From Mucidula mucida (lineage: Eukaryota; Basidiomycota; Agaricomycetes; Agaricales; Physalacriaceae): 64,000 nucleotides of DNA. Shown here piece after piece: positions 10,615-22,515 of this stretch. The stretch is from the NCBI GenBank assembly GCA_015501055.1, contig JADNYV010000181.1, forward strand, positions 1-64,000, written 5' to 3'. A model generated the notes under the pieces. The model was not told the origin of the DNA. It ran no database searches and saw nothing but the letters and a program-made list of their open reading frames with translations. Positions within the stretch are counted from its first letter, which is position 1; every line of letters starts with the position of its first letter. The position numbers and the translations under genes were made by a program.

Positions 10615-12445
10615 TCATCCTGTATAAGAACCAGGAAGTGTGTCACCAAAGTAAGGCTTTCCTAAAAATGTACAGCTCGCTGTGAAGCCATTCCGGCTCT
10701 CTCTCGTACCGAAACCTGCTTCGACCTTGGAGGTGTAAAAAGTCCACTCAGACGCTGCAGCGACCTCTTCAAAATCGTAAAAGTCGATTCTGAGCTCTTC
10801 AAGGTCCGGCACTAGAGTGAACACCTCTGTTCTCTTGTCAACATCTCCCAAAGCAGATGTCAGCGCCGCCAAAACTCTATCAACGTTTCCGTTCACGAAC
10901 ACTATATCCCCGAAGTGAATTCTAAACACTTTGAGAAGGGGAAGAAGTTTCAATATGCCGACAAGATTTCCCACTGCCAGATCACAATTCAGAAGCACCA
11001 GAGTCGTCAACGGAGGGTGAGAAAATTGGACGAGGTTGAAGATGGATTGAAGGTAGGGTGTGGCCGACTCTGCCAATTCGATCTCGCCGACTTTGAGGGT
11101 ATAGACATTTGGAAGGTCGACGGTCTCCAAGGCCTCGATGTTCAGGTGTAGAGCTAGATGGTGGAGAGAAGACGATGTCACACGAGCAAGAATCTCTACG
11201 GAAAGATGGGATTCCGAGTCCGGGTCGAACTGCTGCACCCAGAGGATCCCTAGCTGTGAGGATGTCTGTAGCAAGTATGCAAGGGAGATATTGGCAATAG
11301 CCTCTAGCATGGCGAGCCCCTTGAGTTGGGGGAGGAGAGGACTCCACTCAAGCAGTGCCTTGTGAACGGCAAGGCGCTCAAGAAGCGGAGCGTCGGGTAA
11401 CCAGTCATCATATTCATCATCAGAATCCTCTTCGTCCTCATCCTCATAATCAGAGTCTTCGTCCACACTACAATCACTGATGGCTAGTGTCTCTAGCTTT
11501 GCGAGAGTAGTGCTCCCAATTGTCATGGAGAGCGCATACCAACATGCCGCACTACAATGAGTGAGCACGAGCTTCTGCCAGCACGGAGCATGTGCGGCAA
11601 GTATCTTGAGTAAGTTCAGCATAGTGTTTTGTGCAGTCATGCCCTCATCATCGCAAACCTCCGTGCCAAAGTCCAGAAGGACGATCAACTTTTGGCCCTT
11701 TGTCAGACGCAATGCGTGACGGAGGAGGGCGGCAGGATCGCGAAGCATGGCGGCTTCAGCGAGGTGCACGGCGAGGCGGGTCCATAAAGAGGGACTCCCC
11801 TCGACGATTGTGCGCCACCAGTGGCAAATGCGACCTAATTGCCAGCATTTATTCTTCATCGACAGCGCGCTCAAGCACCGTTCTCAGGCGGAGCAGGCCC
11901 ACTCGCTGCGATCGTGCATCTTCGGTCACAATCAGGAGTTCGGACCACAGCCGGGGGTGACGATGGGAGGCAGTGCGCCACGTCCGACACACCTGGCCGA
12001 CGACGTACAGTGGGCTTCGCCGATTGAAGACATTCAGCTTGTCCTCATGCTCAGAAGGATGGACGAAGAAGAAAATCTCCTGCCAGATCTCTTGGGGCAA
12101 TCGACGAACGAGCGAACTAATAGAGTGCACTTGCTTTCGAAGATGCTGTAGATCTGTGCGCTGTGTCCTCTGCTCATCAAGGGGTGTAGACTGTTTCCCG
12201 GGCATTCCAGTTGAGGTAATAAGAGCTATCGCGATGTCCGACTTTGCTATGAGGTCGTCTATGATAGACACACAGACTGAGACTACGACGGAGTCCTGGG
12301 ACGAAGGCGGATTGTTGGTGAGAAGTAGGTGTTGAAGGGTGACAAGGATGGGTTGGACTTCTAAGGGGGGCCATGCCGGAAGCGACAAGTTTTCTTGTAC
12401 GTCTTCCCAATTAGAGGCTGTATCGCTATCATTGCTTGTCGACAT
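10615..12445 (-). pseudogene. Composite F-box/leucine-rich gene with two F-box halves
   Basis: An ATG at 12445 begins a frame with a full F-box around residues 115-160 (LPQEIWQEIFFFV, VCRTWRTASHRHPRLWSEL). It ends at 11849-11851 just after LLRLRTVLERAVDEE. An overlapping frame (from 11874) begins within a second F-box tail (LGRICHWWRTIVEGSPSLW) and runs 419 codons of leucine-rich sequence to 10615, including an acidic run near 11400-11460. The join therefore carries one complete F-box plus the second half of another. This looks like an out-of-frame fusion of two paralogues rather than a splice site, since no GT-AG pair restores a normal single F-box. The N-terminal part is paralogous to the gene at 1-902. 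Confidence 0.55.
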
Positions 12446-12997
12446 TCTGACAGTCGAGTCTTGTCGGAGACGACTATTCAACTTATCAGTCAGACATAAG
12501 ATGACCATCGACAAGACATACTTACAGGAATGTGTCGAATGCTGGTAGAAACAAAGAGTATGACGGTCACGGGACGTGCTCTCGCTCTTATGCACCGCGC
12601 CAAATGTCAGCAAACAGAGTAGACCATTTTCCAGAATGAGCAAAATGTGCAACTCGGCTCTAAGAAAATGATAGTGGTGCGTTAAAACAATGAAGATGGA
12701 TACTTCTTGGGGCAAACACGCGCGCACCTTCAATGTTCCTTTGTGTATAACTGTCAATAGGCTACGGAGTAAGTCTGTAGGACTGCGTGAAGTGGCACCA
12801 CTTGCTATAGCCAAATAGGAGTCCAGATACTGAAAAGACGACATTACGCGACTCTGAAGGAAAGAGAACCGTCGGTGGCGATTAACAGCTAGGGCACTAA
12901 TAGTAAGAGTAGTGACGAGACATTGATTAGATAGCGATCGGGAATCCCGGTGCTTGCACTTGTGTACGCCGATTGAATTACCACTGCCAGATGATCT
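12446..12997. other. Divergent intergenic region
   Basis: It lies between the start of the leftward F-box gene and the rightward gene near 12998. The leftward frame stays open here, but the sequence lacks recognisable protein motifs. No repeat seen. Confidence 0.35.
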
Positions 12998-15325
12998 TTG
13001 ACCACCAACATATCAACAAGACTGCGATCGACGAGGGCCAAGGGCCCCAAGACATACGCTGAGAGTGATGAAGAACAAGACCAGCAATCTGACTATGAAG
13101 GTACCAGTGTTATACTCCTCAACGTACCTCATCGACTAACAGCACGACGAAGGTATAGCACGATTTCACTTGGTTGGATTTGTGCCTTACGATACGCAGC
13201 TGCCGTTCCATCCAAGGCCTTAAAGAAGGGTAAACGTCCAGCGCCCAGCGGCAGCAAGTCGAAGCCCAGAAAGCCCGCGAAACGTCGAAGAAACCAGCTC
13301 CAAGGAAAACTTGAGGACTTCAAGGAACTTCCCTTGGAATTAAAGCTCGAAGTACGGTTACGCGCTTTCCTCTGGTGTAGGATGCTCATGATCAGATTTT
13401 TGAATTGCTGCATCCTCGGATTCTGATGCTAATGTCACGTATAAACCACGAATATCAGGAGCTCCTTCTATCGACGGACAGCGTTTGGAAGCAGTCGCGT
13501 CTTTGTTTAGGCATGCCTGATCTCAAGGCGCAAGACATCACAGAACGGCAATATATTGTCCTGATGTTCGACAAGACTTGTCACGGTCGTGTGCGTTTCC
13601 AGTATATTTTCAGTATTGTTTTCTGCTGATCAACTACCAGAACTGCGACCGAACTAATGTACAATAACTTAACTGGAGTAATTGCGCGAGACTGTGCTCG
13701 TCCTGCCGATATACTACATTTGTCGTTTCCTTCGAACTGGGCGAACATATTGACCACCTTTCACATTTAGCAAGACCACCGAAGCGCGACTGGGGAAATT
13801 CCTCGCCGCTTTGCATCCTAGAGCGCAAGAGTGCGCCATGGTCACAGAACCTTTCTATGCTGGTTCATACGTCTGTGATGGAGGTTATAGAATCCCTCGA
13901 GGCATCAAAAAGTTGTCCAACAAGCTCAAGCAGATGAACCAGCAAGAGGTCGACGACTTTGTGACGAAGCGGTTAGCTCTGAAGGCGGCCATTGCTGAGG
14001 CACGTACACTTTTGCGCGTCTTCCCTGTGTCAGCATCACTGACGAATGCATTCCCATCTCAAAGGATGCTAAGAATATCTGTGATTGGCTTGATGAGGAA
14101 TACACTGCAAAGGATGGAAACGATTATGAAAACCAACAGGAACGCGAGCGTCAAATCAAAGAACGTCTTGTCGCGATGGGTTGGTCACAGGAAAGGTACG
14201 CAGTTACTGTAGCGTTTCGACCGTAACTTCACAGCCTGTGACCCATTATGGTCTGAAGTTACAGCGAACAGCTTCACAGACCCTTAAATTGCCTTTTTTG
14301 GACAGTTCCGCTTATAGCGGGACCTGAAATTTCCTTATTTGGAGGCTCGTGCCTGACCAAAGTGGTCTGTGACCCGTTATGATGTATATATAGCTTCACT
14401 TCAAAGACCCCCGTGACCCGTTATGTGAATTTGCGGTCGAAACACTACAGTACACCTTTTTACATACATTTGCGTAGTTTGATATCGTCGCCAAGCCTTC
14501 GGATGAGCCTCTGGAACTCTAATAGCCGTGTTCGACAATTACGGAAATTAACTGACACAAGTGCATCCTCCTACTGTCTTGTGTCACAATTCAGTGCTGA
14601 CGTCTTCCAATAGTTTGGCGCAGAATCGAAGGTCCTCTTCTGGAGGACATGTATAATTCTCTCATTGAGGAGCGCAATCGCCGCCGTAAATCTGCTCTTC
14701 ACACCCGCTATTCAGAGTTACTTCAATCGCACTCCAAACCTGACCTTTTTCCTTCGCGGGAGACCTTTCTATCATTTGCACCTGTGGAAGCGCTCTGGAA
14801 AGAGACGACAAACCCACTTCCTGAGTCTATTGACGTGGCCGGCTACGCTCTATTCGACGCGGAGAAATGTTCGGCTGCTCTCCCGTCCTGCAATACCAAG
14901 GAGAGGTGGAAACGCTTGCCATCGCGCGCCTGACAGCAGGCTACGAAGCACGGGGTTTACCCGTACCGCCTGCCACGGAGATACTTGACGACCCGCGGTC
15001 GATCTTCTGCTACGTCCCACCGGTTCCTTCTGGCGAAGCTGACGTTGTGCTTCGTTTCCCTGCTATTCATGCGAAAATGAGGGATAGGCAGGACGGGCGG
15101 GGGTTTAGAAGTTCTTGCGCCGCCGAGTTTATGTCTGTTCAAGAAGGGAAAGTAGTGGGAGGGAATGGTGGTCTCGAATACGCTTCGTGTGGAGTTGAAA
15201 TTGTGGGATTGCGGCGAAGGGGTGCGAGGTTTTTGGCTGATTGCGTTACTGATGTTGACTGTACAGTACTACACAAATTTTCTGATGTACACATACTACT
15301 TGGAAGATTATCGATACTTGCATAG
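12998..15325 (+). pseudogene. F-box / CxxC-type protein gene with internal stop
   Basis: A basic N-terminus (SKPRKPAKRRRN) leads into an F-box (FKELPLELKLE, then IFELLHPRIL) across a 44-nt intron (13352-13395). The next exon ends near 13590. After a 50-nt intron (13591-13640) a Cys-rich stretch follows (NCDRTN..., NCARLCSSC), as in Agaricomycete F-box proteins with a Cys-pair motif. A TAA stands in frame inside that stretch. Later exons are coding-like: 13811-14004 (LKQMNQQEVDDF), about 14065-14196 (DAKNICDWLDEEYTAKDG) and about 14620-14935 (WRRIEGPLLEDMYNSL). The C-terminal part (14867-15325) needs another frame change. The start is uncertain because no ATG is in frame at 12998. The MITE lies in the intron between the 14.1-kb and 14.6-kb exons. 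Confidence 0.5.
14205..14452. mobile_element. MITE, Tc1/mariner-like, TA target site
   Basis: Left end 14205-14233 and right end 14424-14452 are inverted copies of each other, matching at 25 of 29 bases by eye. Both are bounded by TA, and the element proper begins CTGTAG and ends CTACAG. The 190-bp interior has no open frame but repeats the words GTGACCC and GTTATG. Size, terminal inverted repeats and TA duplication fit a non-autonomous Tc1/mariner (Stowaway-like) element. It sits in an apparent intron of the F-box/CxxC gene, so it may have inserted without destroying the reading frame. Confidence 0.8.
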
Positions 15326-15644
15326 CGTTGGTTCGGCGATGAGCGTGCACTGCTAACAGTGCGAGGTGACAAGAGATACGCGGCGCGCGTATCTGCTTTG
15401 CAGTATTACGATTCCGTTTTATTTTGTGTTGCAATCTTCGAACAAGTGAGTAATTGAGATGGAAGAAGTGGCCTATGGTACAGATGACAATAGCTATGGA
15501 CAGTGTATGGATAAAATACAATTGTGGTAGACACATTTCCTACATTTATGATACTACTGGATTGATTACATGTCAAGCTTCCCCTTGAAAGACAGAGCAT
15601 TGCCTTCAAGCAGGAAATCATGTACACGACTTTCATTGCAAAAG

Positions 15645-16171
15645 TGTTAGCGACGGACTAAGCCACGAGACTCAACCAGGTACCACAGTAAGAACTGAAA
15701 AAGAAAACGTTCGCGTTCGTAAGACTAGGCTAGGCCCGGTGTATAAACGAGATCGGAACTAAAGTACAATGATACTACACTACTGCTTATATACTAGTAA
15801 GTCTGTGTTTGAGACTCCTTGTCCATATGCGTTTCCACTAGGGATGCTCCACGCCCTTGACCCAGTGTTGTATGCTACTAGTCCGTGAAACTATTAAATA
15901 CAAGTGGTGACTGCATGTAAGTAATAATACTGAAACGACCATGTGTGCTGCGAGTGGCGGTGGTGTGTATACAATAGGAAGTTCATGAGGTATTAGCATG
16001 TATGATGTCATCCATGTGTTGGACGTGTGTCCGACATGAGTACGGCTTCGGTAATGAAAAGAAGTATGATCGGTGACGAAACAGATGATGAAACAGTCCG
16101 TTGGTTGATAAGACAAGCCCCCGATAAGATATGATAAGATTGAAAATGTGAAAATATGGTGATTCATAACA
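15645..16171 (-). repeat. 3' LTR of the Ty3 element
   Basis: 527 bp, ends TGTTA...TAACA. It matches 21629-22152 along its whole length with scattered substitutions and small indels. Similar LTRs recur at 61378-61888 and, inverted, at 62054-62573. Confidence 0.9.
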
Positions 16172-16173
16172 TC

Positions 16174-16184
16174 ACCCCCTCTTT
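16174..16184 (-). other. Polypurine tract of the Ty3 element
   Basis: On the minus strand AAAGAGGGGG directly precedes the 3' LTR. This is the expected plus-strand priming site. The same tract precedes the LTR at 61888. Confidence 0.7.
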
Positions 16185-19100
16185 AAGGCGCAAGTTCCAT
16201 TCTGCGCCAGAGTTGCTCCATGAGGGCCGCAGAGGGTAGTGTGACGTCAAGGGGTTCGGTGTCAGGCAGTGGCATGGGTCGGAACAGATGTGATGGAAAT
16301 TGCGACATGGGGACTTCAATGCGAGCAAGCGCGGGTGGCTTCGGCTTGTTCGGATATTGTTGGTGGAAATTGCTGATAGCTTCGTCGGCATTTTTGAGAT
16401 TGCATGCCGGTTCCCATGTCTGCTCGTGTGTGCCATAACCCTTCCAGTGAACCTTGTATTGAAAACCCCCGCGGTACTTCCGGGAATTAACCACTTTCTC
16501 AACCTCCCATTCCGGTTCGGCTCCTTCCAGCACAGGTGGTGGACGCGTGTCTCGGGGTTGTGTCGGAAATTGGGGCTCGTGGTAAGGCGTCAACAGGGCC
16601 TCATTGAACACGGGATGGATGCTTTTCCACGTGTGAGGAATCTGGAGCTTGTAAGAGCTCGTCCCGACTTTCTTGATCACTTTGAACGGCCCGAAGCATT
16701 TGTCATCGAGCTTCTTCATTGGTCAATCTGTGCTGAGATTCGTCCCTTCCAGCCATACTTTGTCGCCTTCCTTGTACTCCACTGCCTCTGTCCGTTTCCT
16801 GTCATAAAACCGTTTCATATCCTCTTTGGCCATCTTCAATGCCGACCCTACTTCATCCCATGTTTTCCTCATGCCGTCGGCAAACTCCTGCGCAGTCTCA
16901 TTTCTCGATGCCGTTTTTGGGGCGGTGCCTTTGTAGGCGTGTCTGCCCATGTCTGCAAAGAACGGAGTGACTTTAGTTGCCAAGTGTACCCAATCATTGT
17001 AAACAAATTTGGCAGAGGGTAGCCATTCGTGCCAGTCGTTCTGATGGTAGTTGACAAATAACCGTAAGAAATGTTCTATCTCTTGGTTCAGCCGTTCCGT
17101 CTGCCCATTTGCCTGTGGATGATACGCCGTTGTAAAGTTTCCTTGTATGCCCAACAACCGGTACAACTCCTTCATAAAACGCGAGTGGTATTGTGGACCA
17201 CGATCATGTATCATCTGGCGTGGCATCCCATGTATGGGGAAAATGCGATCTCGGTAGATGCGGGCCATGCCTTCTGTTGTCAGAGTGGTGTGTGTCCGTA
17301 TGATGCGTAATCGCTTTGTGAAATGGTCCACAAACGTGCTGATAGCGTTGTATCCTTCCGATTCCGGCAGCTCTCCAATCATGTCCGTCCCTACTATTTC
17401 CCATGGCTCGCTTGGCACATCAATAGGATGAAGAGGTGCAGCCGGCTTCGTGCGATGTGACTTGGTGACCTGGCATTTTTGACACCCTTCTACGTATTCC
17501 CGGACGTCTCGGCTAATTCCTGGCCACCAATAGGTGCGTGTGATCAGCTCGAGGGTCTTGTATCGTCCGGGATACCCTGCAAGCTGTGCATCATGGTGCA
17601 TTCCAATAACTCTTCCCCGCAATTCCTTGTCCTTCGGTATGTAAATATGATCCTTCCACATAATAAGTCCATTTTCCTTCTCTTCCCATCCTTTTTCTTT
17701 GTTTTCTAATGCTTTTTGTACGTATCTGTCTTTGTTTCCTTTTCTTTGTTTGATTTTGTTAAGTAATTCGTCCTCCGGTGTATCTACTGTATGTAAAGAA
17801 AATTGAATTTGTGAAATAAAAAACTCCGGTTTGAGCAAAACAATGTTTTCGTTATCTTTTTCCCCCTTCTTAAGGCCTGTCATCCTTGACAAGGCATCAG
17901 CTTTCCCCATCGTCTTGCCCGGCTTGTGAATCATCTGTATGTCATACTCCGCTAACTCCGTAACCCATCTCGCCTGCCTGCGGTTCAACTTCTGTGGCTT
18001 CCGGAAGTACTGAAGGTTTTGATGATCGGTGAAAACCTCCACTGTCTCCTTAGCACCTAGGAGATATTGGCGCCAGTCGTCGATCGAGTCCATAATAGCC
18101 ATCATCTCTTTGTTGTAGATCTCATAATTGCGCTCCACTTCGTTCAGCGCGCGAGACCGGAAAGCTACTGGTCTCCATTTTCCGTCAACAAACTGGGAAA
18201 GAACTGCCCCGTTTGCATAGTTCGAGGAGTCCGCCTCGACTCGAAACTTGCCATCGTCGCGTGGTACAATCAGAACGGGTTCTTCCGTCATCCTCCGTTT
18301 CAACTCCTCAAACGCCTTGTGCTGCTCCATGCCCCAAACCCACTCGCCCTTCCCGGTTACCAATGTCAATGGCTTTGCTACTCCCGCAAATCCCCGGATG
18401 AAACATCAGTAGAAGTTGCAGAAGCCCAGGAATGACTGTACTTCCTTCTTCTTCGTCGGCTCCTTCCATTCCTTTACTACGGCCACTTTTGCCGGATCCA
18501 TCTTCACCTCTCCTCCTCCAACAATAACTCCTAAGTAGTCTACAGTATGTGCCTCGAAACTACATTTCTCGGGTTTTAAATACAACTTATTTACTCGAAT
18601 ATTTCTATACTGTCGTACGATATGCCTATGTTCTTCCGAGAGTGTTCGTAAAGATAAGTATATCATCCAGTAAACTATAACATGTCCTTCAATCAACTCC
18701 TTCAAGATGTGATTCATGAACGATTGGAACGTTGCCGGCGAGTTTGTAGTCCGAAGAACATACTAATGGCTCGAACAGGCCTCGGTTTGTTCTAAACGCC
18801 GCTTTCCACTCATCACCGTCTTTGATCTGGATGTTATTGTAACCCCATCGGACATCCATCTTTGTGAAAACCTTTGCTCCCTTCAACTTGTCGATAAGCT
18901 CCTGAATCAACGGCAAGGGGTATCGGTTCTTGATTGTCATGTCGTTCAACTTCCGATAATCTTGTACTGGCCGAAGGCTTCCATCCTTCTTTTTGACAAA
19001 GAAGAAGGGTGATGCCATAGGTGAAATTGATGGCCGTATACGTCCCGTCCGTATGTTTTCTTCCAGGAACTCATCTAACGCCTTCTGCTCGGATGGACTA

Positions 19101-20090
19101 AGGGGATAAACCTTGCAGTCAACCGGTTTGGAACCAGGCGTAAGTTCTATCGCGTGATCCCAGGGTCTTCGCTCCGGTAACTTGTCAAAGTCCGCCTTGC
19201 TGAATACATCGGAAAATTCCTCGATGTAAGGTGCAGCAGCGGATGAAGGCTGTTGTGATCTCAGCTTTTCTCCGCTTTTGCGATAGTTGTCCCAGTCCAT
19301 CCAGAACAAACGCTCTCCCTCTTCCAACTTCTCTTCTACGTCTTCTCCTTCATCTTCCGGTGAGTTGTACTCGGGTAGATAGCCGCAGCGGTCTGGGCAT
19401 CGATCAAAGGTCAATGTGGATTCCGTCCAGTTGATCGTGGGGTTGTGATATCGTAGCCAATCTAGCCCCAAAAAGATACTTGTTTTGCCGAGATTGGTGA
19501 CGGCCAACTCAATCTTTTCGGCGTGATCTCCGATCTTCATCCGGACCTCCACAAAACCTTTGATTGCTCCTCCCTCGTTTAGGGTTCCATCCGCATTGTA
19601 AACAGGGAGCTTGACCGGTAACTCCTTGATCGGGAGTCCGTTCTTCTCGACGAATTCTTTATTGACACAAGAACCTGTTGCTCCACTGTCAAGAAGGGCA
19701 CTCGTTTCCCATTCAGAGCCTGTGTGTACGCTCTCTATGGTTACTCGGAGTTTCATGTCCTGCCCCTTTGTTCCCCGGATGTACTTCCTCGACTTTTTCA
19801 ACTCCGTCACAACTTCCACCGCAGCTTCCTTTGTCAACGCTCTGATCGCCATCACCTTCTCCTCCGTCGCTTCTCTCTCTCTCCGCTCCGGCATCCATGC
19901 TCTCAAAATTCCCACTGCTCTCGACACGTCATCCTCTCTTAGCCGTTGTGCGATCCACTCGGGCGTATTTGGCTCAAATCTTTCTTTCGCAGGTTTTGGT
20001 GGTAAAGTCGTCGATGATATTTTAGATGTTTCAGTACCCGTACTGTAAATAGATTCTGCATCTGACGACCCTTTCCTTGATGACTGCTCC
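16183..20090 (-). pseudogene. Ty3 pol: protease, RT, RNase H, integrase, chromodomain
   Basis: Domains in order: protease ([10 protein letters not shown]), RT ([33 protein letters not shown]), RNase H (FRVEADSSNYANGA, YEIYNKEM, VEVFTDHQN), integrase zinc motif (HHDAQ...CQKC), integrase core (GTDMIGELP, IHDRGPQY, PQANGQTERLNQE: all three acidic residues present) and chromodomain (YKVHWKGYGTHEQTWEP). Breaks: an in-frame TGA at the Arg position of FY*CFIRGFAG near 18403, a second TGA between integrase and chromodomain near 16723, and clustered small deletions at 18590-18770. One of those deletions falls inside the YxDD catalytic motif of RT. The element cannot make a working polymerase. Confidence 0.88.
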
Positions 20091-20103
20091 GGCAGGACTG
20101 CGT

Positions 20104-21040
20104 CTACTGCGGGAGCTTCGCAAAACCCAACTCTTCGGCCAGCTTCTTCTTCTCCTCGTCATTCATCTCGGTCCATAAACCCCGAATCGTCTGGGGTCGA
20201 CCCTTCTTGGACAGAACCTGCTGACGTGGCCGTGTTCGCCACAGCTGAAGCAAAGTCCTCTTCGACGTGCGTTGTCGATGTCCATCGGCCTGCCGGCTCC
20301 TCCATAGGTAACACCGGTAGCATCTCGTCGTGTGATCGGCGTTGGAGGTGGGTTCGTAGGATTGCTCTCGATGTAGCCACCTGCGGAGCTTGAGGCCGGG
20401 ACTGCATGCCGGACCTCTTGCTCGCCGCCCGCCTTCTCCATAGCTGATCGATCTGAATGATCTGTGCCTTCCAATCCTTGTACTTCTCTGGCAACCCGTC
20501 TCGGCTGCCATAGATCTGGTCGATGATCTTCTCGTTGACATTGGTCTCGAGAAGTCGTACGACGAATGCGTCATCCTTTGAGTATCCTGCCTGAGTGAGC
20601 AGGACCTCGAACTTCTGGAAGAAGTCTTGAGCGGTGTCTTGCCCCTGGCGCAACCGCTCGATCTGGTCTTGCGCGTCTCGCGCGAGGTTGGAATCCACAA
20701 ATCGCTCCTTCAAGTCTTCCTTGAACTCCGTCCAAGAGACTGTCCATTCCTCTTCTTCCTCATCGAAGTTCTGGTCCGAGTAGTTCTGGACCCATGCATC
20801 TACGTGATCTCCTCGGATGTAGGAGAGAACAACATCGATCCTTTCGGAGTCAGATGTGAGGTTGTTCTTCTTGTCACGGATGTATGTGAACATCGATCGC
20901 CACCAGCTCTTGTACTTGGACTTGTCCCCGTCATAGTCGTAAGGCTTGTTGACAAGGGATCGGCCTTTGATTTCGACATCGGCGTGATGAGCGGGTGTGT
21001 GAGGAGCGGTTTGGGTGCTTCGTTGGACATGATGATCGGG
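20104..21040 (-). pseudogene. Ty3 gag with CCHC zinc knuckle, two frameshifts
   Basis: The main frame contains FTYIRDKKNNLTSDSERIDV and RLRQGQDTAQDFFQKFEVLL, typical of Ty3 gag. The zinc knuckle (CFSCGEHGHVSRFC) is read from a second frame (20163-20474), and the C-terminal tail ([20 protein letters not shown], stop 20104) from a third. Comparison with the copy at 63.2-64.0 kb shows why. One C is missing near 20364 and one base near 20208, each causing one shift. The gag start is not fixed: the frame stays open to about 21060 and an ATG near 21030 is in another frame. Confidence 0.85.
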
Positions 21041-21628
21041 GTGATAGGATCGGAGAGTGAAAGGGTGAAAGTGGGGATATAGGTAGATGCGGATTTGGAT
21101 GAAACGGGTGAGGGAATAGAGGTTTGGATGAATAGGAGGAGTCGCCTAGATCTGAAATAGAATCCAGGACTTGGTAGGGTGGGGAATGATGGTGTGTATC
21201 GTAAGGTAAGTAAAGTAGGTAGGTATCGTAACTGTCTACACTATTTTACCGACTACTGACTACGTATCTACGGAGCCCAAGAGCTCGTCACAAGTTCGCA
21301 ATTGCCCAGCCGACGTCCCTCTGGTGTGAGGTAAGCCGAAGTTTTCCTGGGAACGGGGGTTGACCCGTAAACAGCGCCCACTGAAGTGCAACTGCCAAAA
21401 GTTCGTTCTCGTGAGAGCGGCTACTTCCAGCACCCGAGGCAGTTATCTCTAACTGTTAGCCGGCGCTACTGGGACCAATACACACGTATGCGGACGTGCG
21501 CTGGAATTAGGAATCCGTCGATCTGTAAACAGGGAAAGGGAAAGGGGAATGTGCGATGATCAAACAGCGAAGTGCTGATCGACGATCAGGGATGTGTGGT
21601 AGGTGGTAGAAAGTAGTTCCGATCTTCT
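21041..21628 (-). other. Untranslated leader of the Ty3 element
   Basis: Non-coding sequence between the 5' LTR and gag. It is conserved, inverted, at 62574-63170. I could not match a primer binding site to a tRNA with confidence. Confidence 0.6.
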
Positions 21629-22152
21629 GTTAGCGACTGACTAAGCCACGAGACTCAACCAGGTACCACAGCAAGAACTAAGGAAGAAATGTTCGTGTTC
21701 GTAAGACTAGGCTAGGCCAGGTGTATAAACGAGATCGGAACTAAAGTACAATGATACTACACTACTGCTTATATACTAGTAAGTCTGTGTTTGAGACTCC
21801 TTGTCCATACGCGTTTCCACTAGGGATGCTCCACGCCCTTGACCCAGTGTGGTATGCTACTAGTCCGTGAAACCATTAAATACGAGTGGTACTGCATGTA
21901 AGTAATAATACTGAAACGACCATGTGTCTACGAGTGTCGGCGGTGTGTATACAATAGGGAGTCATGAGGTATCGGCATGTATGATGTCATCCATGTGTTG
22001 GACGTGTGTCCGACATGAGTACGGCTTTGGTAATGAAAAGGGGTATGATCGGTGATGAAACAGATGATGAAACGGTCCGTTGGTTGATAAGACAAGGCCC
22101 CCAATAAGATATGATAAGATGTGAAAATGTGAAAATATGGCGATTCATAACA
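21629..22152 (-). repeat. 5' LTR of the Ty3 element
   Basis: 524 bp, partner of the LTR at 15645-16171, with TGTTA...TAACA ends. It should carry the element's promoter. Confidence 0.9.
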
Positions 22153-22515
22153 ATGAGTGAACACTGAACAATTTAGCGTGTTCGGTAACCAGTGGTAACC
22201 CTAACCTTAGTGCATTTTCAAACTCCAAAGTGAGCCTCACAGGGTACCCCCACATAGACTCAAGACTAGTTATACTTAGAACATTGTATCACACAATACT
22301 CTAGTAAATCACTCCGCTCTTGACAGCAGAGGTGGTGGATACTCACTGCAGTCAGCCATGCGAAATAATGCTTAAATGAAATATGTCTTATTTGATTTTA
22401 ATCTTGCCTTGATAGTTGCTTGATAGTAAATGCAATCCACCCAACAGGTGGCCGCCACATGACCTTGGCAACTCCCATCTGGGTGTTTGATTCCAACTGC
22501 GCTGGCCAATGTCTA
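22153..22515. other. Spacer between Ty3 element and MULE end
   Basis: AT-rich, no open frame of note. A single CCCTAA-like word near 22198 is not a telomere repeat. Confidence 0.4.

Larger units (their letters stand above)
15645..22152 (-). mobile_element. Ty3 (Gypsy) chromodomain LTR retrotransposon, 6.5 kb, disabled
   Basis: Two same-orientation LTRs (15645-16171 and 21629-22152) enclose gag (20.1-21.0 kb) and pol (16.2-20.1 kb) on the minus strand. The order is protease, reverse transcriptase, RNase H, integrase, chromodomain, which is Ty3 order. A polypurine tract lies just inside the 3' LTR at 16174-16184. The LTRs begin TGTTA and end TAACA. The bases flanking the element (AAAAG left, ATGAG right) are not a clear target duplication. 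The LTRs are very similar by eye, so insertion is not ancient, yet gag and pol carry stops and one-base losses. A related copy starts at 62054. Confidence 0.9.

Noticed and set aside
22190..22205. Telomere-like CCCTAA word
   Set aside because: A single copy without tandem repetition; not a telomere or an interstitial telomere array.
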